From: Glandiceps talaboti
Lineage: Eukaryota; Hemichordata; Enteropneusta; Spengelidae
NCBI RefSeq assembly: GCF_964340395.1
Contig: NC_135549.1
Coordinates: 23,214,842-23,278,841 of the forward strand
DNA length: 64,000 nt
Direction of reading: 5' to 3'
Shown piece by piece: positions 60,601 to 64,000 of the stretch. How positions within the stretch are numbered: position 1 is the stretch's first letter; the number at the start of each line of letters is the position of its first letter. The translations under genes and the position numbers were made by a program. The notes beneath the pieces were generated by a model, which was not told where the DNA came from, did not search any database, and saw only the letters and a list, made by a program, of their open reading frames with translations.

Positions 60601-62166
60601 ATAGTCTATCTACAGTCTACCAAGGGGTATATCTATGGTCTATCACACAGGAGTCTATCTATGGGTCTATCACCCTAGGGTCTATCTATGGGTCTATCAC
60701 CCTGGAGTCTATCGATGATCTATCACCCTAGGGTCTATCCATGGGTCTATCACCCTGGGTCTATCTATGGGTCTATCACCCTGGAGTCTATCTATAATGG
60801 GTCTATCACCCTGGAGTCTATCAGTATTCTTATCCTATTAAGAAGGATTATAACTTAATAGGATTTGGTAAAGTCAATCAAACCCACTTAGCTATACTAC
60901 TACTTATTATCAATAAATAAATAAATGTGTTGTTACTTTGTCCATATATAAACAGACATCAGCATAGCATACAATGGTGTAAAAAAAAATATAGCAAAAA
61001 GATATTTGTTTGAATGCAAGTACATGTACATGTAAACATTGATCAAAGCATATTTTTTTTTATACTTGTAAGTTGGTGAATGAGTAAGACATGTTTAGAC
61101 AGAAAACATATAGAAATCTTGTGAGATCATATGTGGCCTTCTGAAGCATAATTGAGTTTTAAAATTGTTCCGTAAATTTACCAACACCCTGGCATGAATG
61201 GTGTGTATCTACAATGTATTATTCAAACAGGATTTATTCAGCAACAAAACTAGGAACTTAACTTATGAAGTCAAAGGTATTAAAACAAAAAAACAATATA
61301 TTTTGATAAACTGGATCAAAATCGTTTGAACTAATGAAAAATTGAAAACAAAATTTCACACAACAAAATTTCAGTTATAATAGTATTAAAATTTTGATAT
61401 ATATTCCATACATAGGATTCTTTCACTTGAATTACTTCCGTGAGAGGTAAAAATGTACACAAAATTACAGACAAAATCTACAACAGGCATGAGAGAATTT
61501 AGTTGACTGCATCTCCACATGTTTGGATTATTTACAGTGCTTTTTTTTGCAAGTACAACAATGAATTGATTATGAAGTAGTGTAACCCTTAGGCTACAAT
61601 TAAAGCTACACTAGCTGTAACTGGAATATTTATTTTTTCCGATCAGACAGCCAACAATGTTATATTTACTGAAAGTAATACCGATAATTAGACACTGTAC
61701 ATGTAAATTATGGGTTGATTGTATCCAGAAATAGTACACCAACAGGTTTAAAATTGTGATGATTGTATTGGGGTGCTGATTTTAGGGTATGGACCTAAAT
61801 ATCAATTTTTTTTTGGATTTATTGTACCATACCATAGCACTTTGTACATGTATGTGTACAGCTGCAAAAACTACATGCACACATTTAACCGCAGGTGATT
61901 CAATATTACTGTTCAGTGTGCACAATATATGAGTAAGTCATTATGTCTAGCAAAAGAGTTTCCAAAAATGTTCCAGTTGGTTGCAGCTAGTGCAGCTTTA
62001 ATGTTTTAAAAATTGAATAACAATAACAATAACAATAAATGTTTACCTGGTCTTCCCACATTCGTTTGAAGGCATCTGTGTGTCTCTTGAAAAATTGATA
62101 ATCTTGTCCATCAATTTCAGATGAAAATAGTCGAATCTCGTGAGGACTTAACTTGATTTTCCTCAT
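47429..62166 (-). CDS. MYND zinc-finger protein, otherwise unrecognised (1057 aa)
   Basis: Eleven coding exons, minus strand: 62047-62166, 60054-60137, 57619-57682, 56443-56463, 55597-55676, 53929-54922, 52088-52237, 50292-51563, 48849-49113, 48063-48118, 47429-47496. They sum to 3174 nt with all phases compatible. Residues 1-160 (IRLFSSEIDGQDYQFF, FWDRFVICYRAFS, DPFYHKETRDIFRRFFGDP) look like a helical globular domain I cannot name. The middle is charged and low-complexity: Lys/Arg stretches, Asp runs near 385 and 590-612, coiled-coil-like segments. Cys pairs at 628/631/641/644 (C-x2-C-x9-C-x2-C) and Cys750/753/763 with His768 may bind zinc. The C-terminus is a MYND finger: Cys999, 1002, 1015, 1018, 1030, 1034, His1043 and His1047. 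MYND fingers usually bind proline-rich partners. Probably intracellular; no signal peptide or membrane segment. Confidence 0.82.
48617..48709. repeat. (GT)n microsatellite in MYND gene intron 9
   Basis: A long GT run with a few GTGCATGT breaks, 140 bp from exon 9. Confidence 0.96.
52411..52700. mobile_element. Foldback element, truncated copy, MYND gene intron 6
   Basis: It carries the left arm (AATGGCCATATGGCATATGA, TATTTATTTTGGATTTTTAA, ATCATGGCTTCCTACTTGAA), the loop region (TTGTTATTGTACATACAATA) and the right inner arm (GAGTTACAAACACAGACTTG, TTTTTCAAGTAGGAAGCCA). The outer right arm is missing. Confidence 0.8.
52995..53365 (-). repeat. 53-bp minisatellite, seven units
   Basis: TGTAATACAACTGTTGCATG recurs at 52995, 53048, 53101, 53154, 53207, 53260 and 53313, exactly 53 bp apart. 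The unit continues TGTCCATCTCTTGCAGAG and TGCATTGATATACAT. The period is not a multiple of three and every frame stays open, which explains the 210-aa ORF. Lies in MYND gene intron 6. Confidence 0.95.
53520..53640. repeat. Inverted diverged units of the 53-bp minisatellite
   Basis: CACTCTGCAAGAGACAGATA and CTCTCTGCAAGAGAGACACA with CAACTGTATTACATACAATG are reverse complements of the array at 52995-53415. With the poly-C block at 53448-53465 between them, the region can form a long hairpin. Confidence 0.75.
55270..55505. repeat. CA-rich compound microsatellite in MYND gene intron 5
   Basis: Runs of ACAC broken by ATGC, CAGA and TACATGCA steps. All ORFs over it are composed of Thr/His or Cys/Val and are artefacts. 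Confidence 0.9.
56443..56463 (-). CDS. 21-bp microexon 4 of the MYND gene
   Basis: On the minus strand TGATACAG precedes CAGCATTAGCACATCATAAAG, followed by GTAGCC. With the phase-1 ends on both sides it inserts seven residues (AALAHHK) between HEFVK and DPFYHKETR. Skipping it also keeps the frame, so it could be alternatively spliced. Confidence 0.65.
57158..57520. mobile_element. Full-length palindromic foldback element, MYND gene intron 3
   Basis: It begins TTAAAGTGGCTATATGGATG and ends CATCCATATAGCCACTTTAA, exact complements. The arms pair over about 130-150 bp each (GGATTTGGTAT, TTTATTTTGGATTTTTTAAT, CTTCCAACTTGAAAAGTCAA, GTAACTCAATAAATTG) around a central TTATTGTACGTACAACAA. 363 bp, non-coding. 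Confidence 0.9.
57897..58248. mobile_element. Palindromic foldback element, second copy, MYND gene intron 2
   Basis: It starts TTAAAGTGGCCATATGGATG and ends CCCAATCCTCCACTTTAA. The same arms and the central TTATTGTACATACAATAA. It has lost about 11 bp of the right outer arm compared with 57158-57520. Confidence 0.9.
60595..60830 (+). repeat. Short tandem repeat GTCTATCACCCTGGAGTCTATCTATGG
   Basis: About eight units of 25-32 bp alternate GGGTCTATCACCCT(G/A)G and AGTCTATCTATGG in MYND gene intron 1. Confidence 0.88.
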
Positions 62167-63171
62167 TTTGATATTCGTTCCGGTTTTCTTGATTCAACAC
62201 AAAAAAAGTTCTCAGGTATATCATGTAAGAAGTTAACTTTATTGCGCTGAAAAATTAAAGGTGAGACAATCTGATATATTCCTGCAACATAAGCGCAGAC
62301 AAAATGAAACAGAGATATTTACAGCAACGATGTGAATGTATGCGTGCTAAAGGTACGGTTCACCTGGCGCATAGGTCAAAGTTTCTTAGCTACGCAGCAA
62401 TTTGTTAACTTCAATATGTCGCCCACAATCTGAAGACAAGCCAATTGTTGTTTTGTCTCCACACAAAAAATACACTCCTTGAATAAGCAAAGGTTGAAAA
62501 TGACGGTGACCCAAGGAAATGTCAAATTTCAAGCCTCATAATTTGGAAGTCCGTGCTGCAAAAACTAGTTGTTGTAAAGACAAAGGTAACCCCTTCTTAA
62601 AATATAAACAATGACTTATCAAATTTCATATACATGGATAAGTGTACTGTGTAGTCTCAACAGATGTCAACAAGTTCATATTGTTCGGGTTTTGACGTTT
62701 TATCCCTGAATATCCACAAAAGCATGTTTTTTTTCATAGGCAAGTGTTATGCGTGCATATATCGAATTGTAAACATTTGGCATGCAATACTTTACCTTCG
62801 AAATTTCAGCAAAAACAGTGCAAAAAGGATTCCACACTTCCTGAAAGCACGACCAGACAAGAACTCTTCGAGTTGAGTAGATGATGATCACGTGGGTAAA
62901 TTGGAGTCACAATATTTCTGCAATGCGGTTTCGTCGAAAATAAAATATGGTAAATTCGTATTTGAAATTCTAATTACTCATTTAAACTAATAAATATATA
63001 TTTTGAGCATTTTTATTGTATTTTACTTTCATATTTATATTCCATGCTTTGATAATTTGAAATATGAATATTCTACTTGACAAAAAAATGTCGTAGAATG
63101 TTCTAAAAATACCACAATACTGATGTAGGATACGTCGCCGACAGGTGAACTTAAGTGTGGTCATAAGGCCT

Positions 63172-63360
63172 GACATGCTTGATGTTTTACGACTACTGAC
63201 TTTCTCTTTTGGCTTTTTCTGTCTGCTCTGGGCATTCAACCTATTCCTCGTGGTGTATCTATGGGACGAAATCGATATATTGAACGGAGTTGTTGAAATC
63301 TTGAATAGAAATAGAAACAGGATTGTCCCCGTAACTCTGAGGGCGTCGTATACAAACTGA
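63172..63360 (+). CDS. Possible small single-pass membrane protein or first exon
   Basis: ATG at 63172 opens 62 residues. A hydrophobic segment (LLTFSFGFFCLLWAFNLFLV) is followed by the polar tail WDEIDILNGVVEILNRNRNR and a stop at 63358-63360. It lies about 1 kb from, and divergent to, the MYND gene. I recognise no family. It could equally be chance or the start of a gene continuing to the right. Confidence 0.25.
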   Translation, partial: DMLDVLRLLTFSFGFFCLLWAFNLFLVVYLWDEIDILNGVVEILNRNRNRIVPVTLRASYTN

Positions 63361-63619
63361 TCTGAAAGTGGTACTGGTTGTTTTCCCAGTCTTTTACAGG
63401 TATCGTAATATCATGGGGGTTTAGTTTAATACAAATCAGATTTGTTATGAAAATTGAAATGTGCTACCGCTGCTGTTTTGTGCTAACTACACTAATATCG
63501 ACAATACACACATTGTCTGATGGCCAAATAATGCAGATGCAATATTTAGTTTTTCAAATTCAAATCTAGGGAATTTACCCGCGATAGCAGACCTTATCCT
63601 AAAATGATTTCGGTCTTAG

Positions 63620-63724
63620 CTAGTCCTGCTTGCAGACGGAATAAGTCGGGACGCGATTCTGACATTGTCCCTCCTGGGACATAGTAAGTATCACGTCCCG
63701 TACACTGTCTGCAAGCAGGACTAG
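63620..63724. mobile_element. Small foldback element with perfect 18-bp inverted repeats
   Basis: CTAGTCCTGCTTGCAGAC (63620-63637) and its exact complement (63707-63724) enclose 69 bp, in which GTCGGGACGCGA and TCACGTCCCG form a second, imperfect pair. The same end (TAGTCCTGCTTGCATAC) starts again at 63968 and runs off the window. Confidence 0.75.
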
Positions 63725-63967
63725 GTCTGAGCATGAAGTAAATATCGGCCATTAGCCCGTTTAGAATTCCTTCTGTACCTCGCCAACTGACGTGTACCCT
63801 CACCAGTTAATGTTGACATCACTCATCAGGCTGGCTGACACTTAGTCTAGTAAATATACACGTGGTTGTATTCTATGACAGGGCTGTATGATCTCTCGCT
63901 CACCTCATATAGTGAAATGAACCAATCTACCGAAAATTTAGCTAAAATTCCTGCTGGGAAAGGGTTA

Positions 63968-64000
63968 GTCCTGCTTGCATACGGCACCGTCATGTAAGCA
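63968..64000 (+). repeat. Start of another AGTCCTGCTTGCA element
   Basis: TAGTCCTGCTTGCATACGG matches the left end of the element at 63620 with one change; the rest lies beyond the window. Confidence 0.55.

Larger units (their letters stand above)
62167..64000. other. Upstream region of the MYND gene
   Basis: No TATA box is evident for the minus-strand gene. A CACGTG E-box lies at 62889-62894. 62900-63130 is AT-rich without visible structure. The plus strand then has a weak small ORF and the foldback element listed separately. Confidence 0.45.

Overview
This window is nuclear DNA from an invertebrate animal. The genes have many short exons with GT..AG introns that are often about 1 kb. The sequence is AT-rich, and introns and spacers are packed with microsatellites, long G and C runs, minisatellites and small inverted-repeat elements. 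The proteins look bilaterian. The repeats resemble those of marine invertebrates (mollusc, annelid, hemichordate or amphioxus type), but I cannot name the species. There are no bacterial operons, CRISPR arrays, rRNA genes or recognisable viral genes.

Layout. (1) 847-3226, minus: the 5' four coding exons of a secreted BRICHOS-domain protein; its 3' end is uncertain or lies off the left edge. (2) 3318-11786: an intergenic block of dispersed and tandem repeats with no supported gene. (3) 11787-16614, minus: a complete seven-exon gene for the RNA polymerase I subunit RPA34/PAF49 (POLR1G). (4) 17190-25493, plus: a complete 11-exon threonine synthase-like 1 gene (THNSL1, 738 aa), divergent from POLR1G with 575 bp between the two start codons. 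(5) 25494-29007: repeat-rich spacer. (6) 29008-42590, plus: a complete 13-exon 4-hydroxyphenylpyruvate dioxygenase gene (HPD, 384 aa) with all three iron ligands. Its introns carry a tandem duplication of a large palindrome and a partial duplication of exon 8. (7) 42591-47428: spacer with at least four different minisatellites, one made of RFX X-box-like motifs at 33-34 bp spacing. (8) 47429-62166, minus: a complete 11-exon gene for a 1057-aa protein with a C-terminal MYND zinc finger, which I do not recognise. (9) 62167-64000: upstream region with a weak small ORF and a foldback element.

The genes do not form one pathway. HPD is a tyrosine-catabolism enzyme, THNSL1 a probable mitochondrial PLP-fold protein, POLR1G a nucleolar polymerase subunit, the BRICHOS protein is secreted, and the MYND protein is probably intracellular and scaffold-like. 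The only likely shared regulation is the compact POLR1G/THNSL1 divergent promoter. The most notable items are the unrecognised MYND protein (with a 21-bp microexon and two further Cys clusters), the duplicated palindromes in HPD intron 3, the exon 8 duplication in HPD, a family of TTAA-ended foldback elements in the MYND gene introns, and the X-box-like array. Exon boundaries were worked out by hand from splice signals and reading-frame phase; every multi-exon model given as complete closes in frame.
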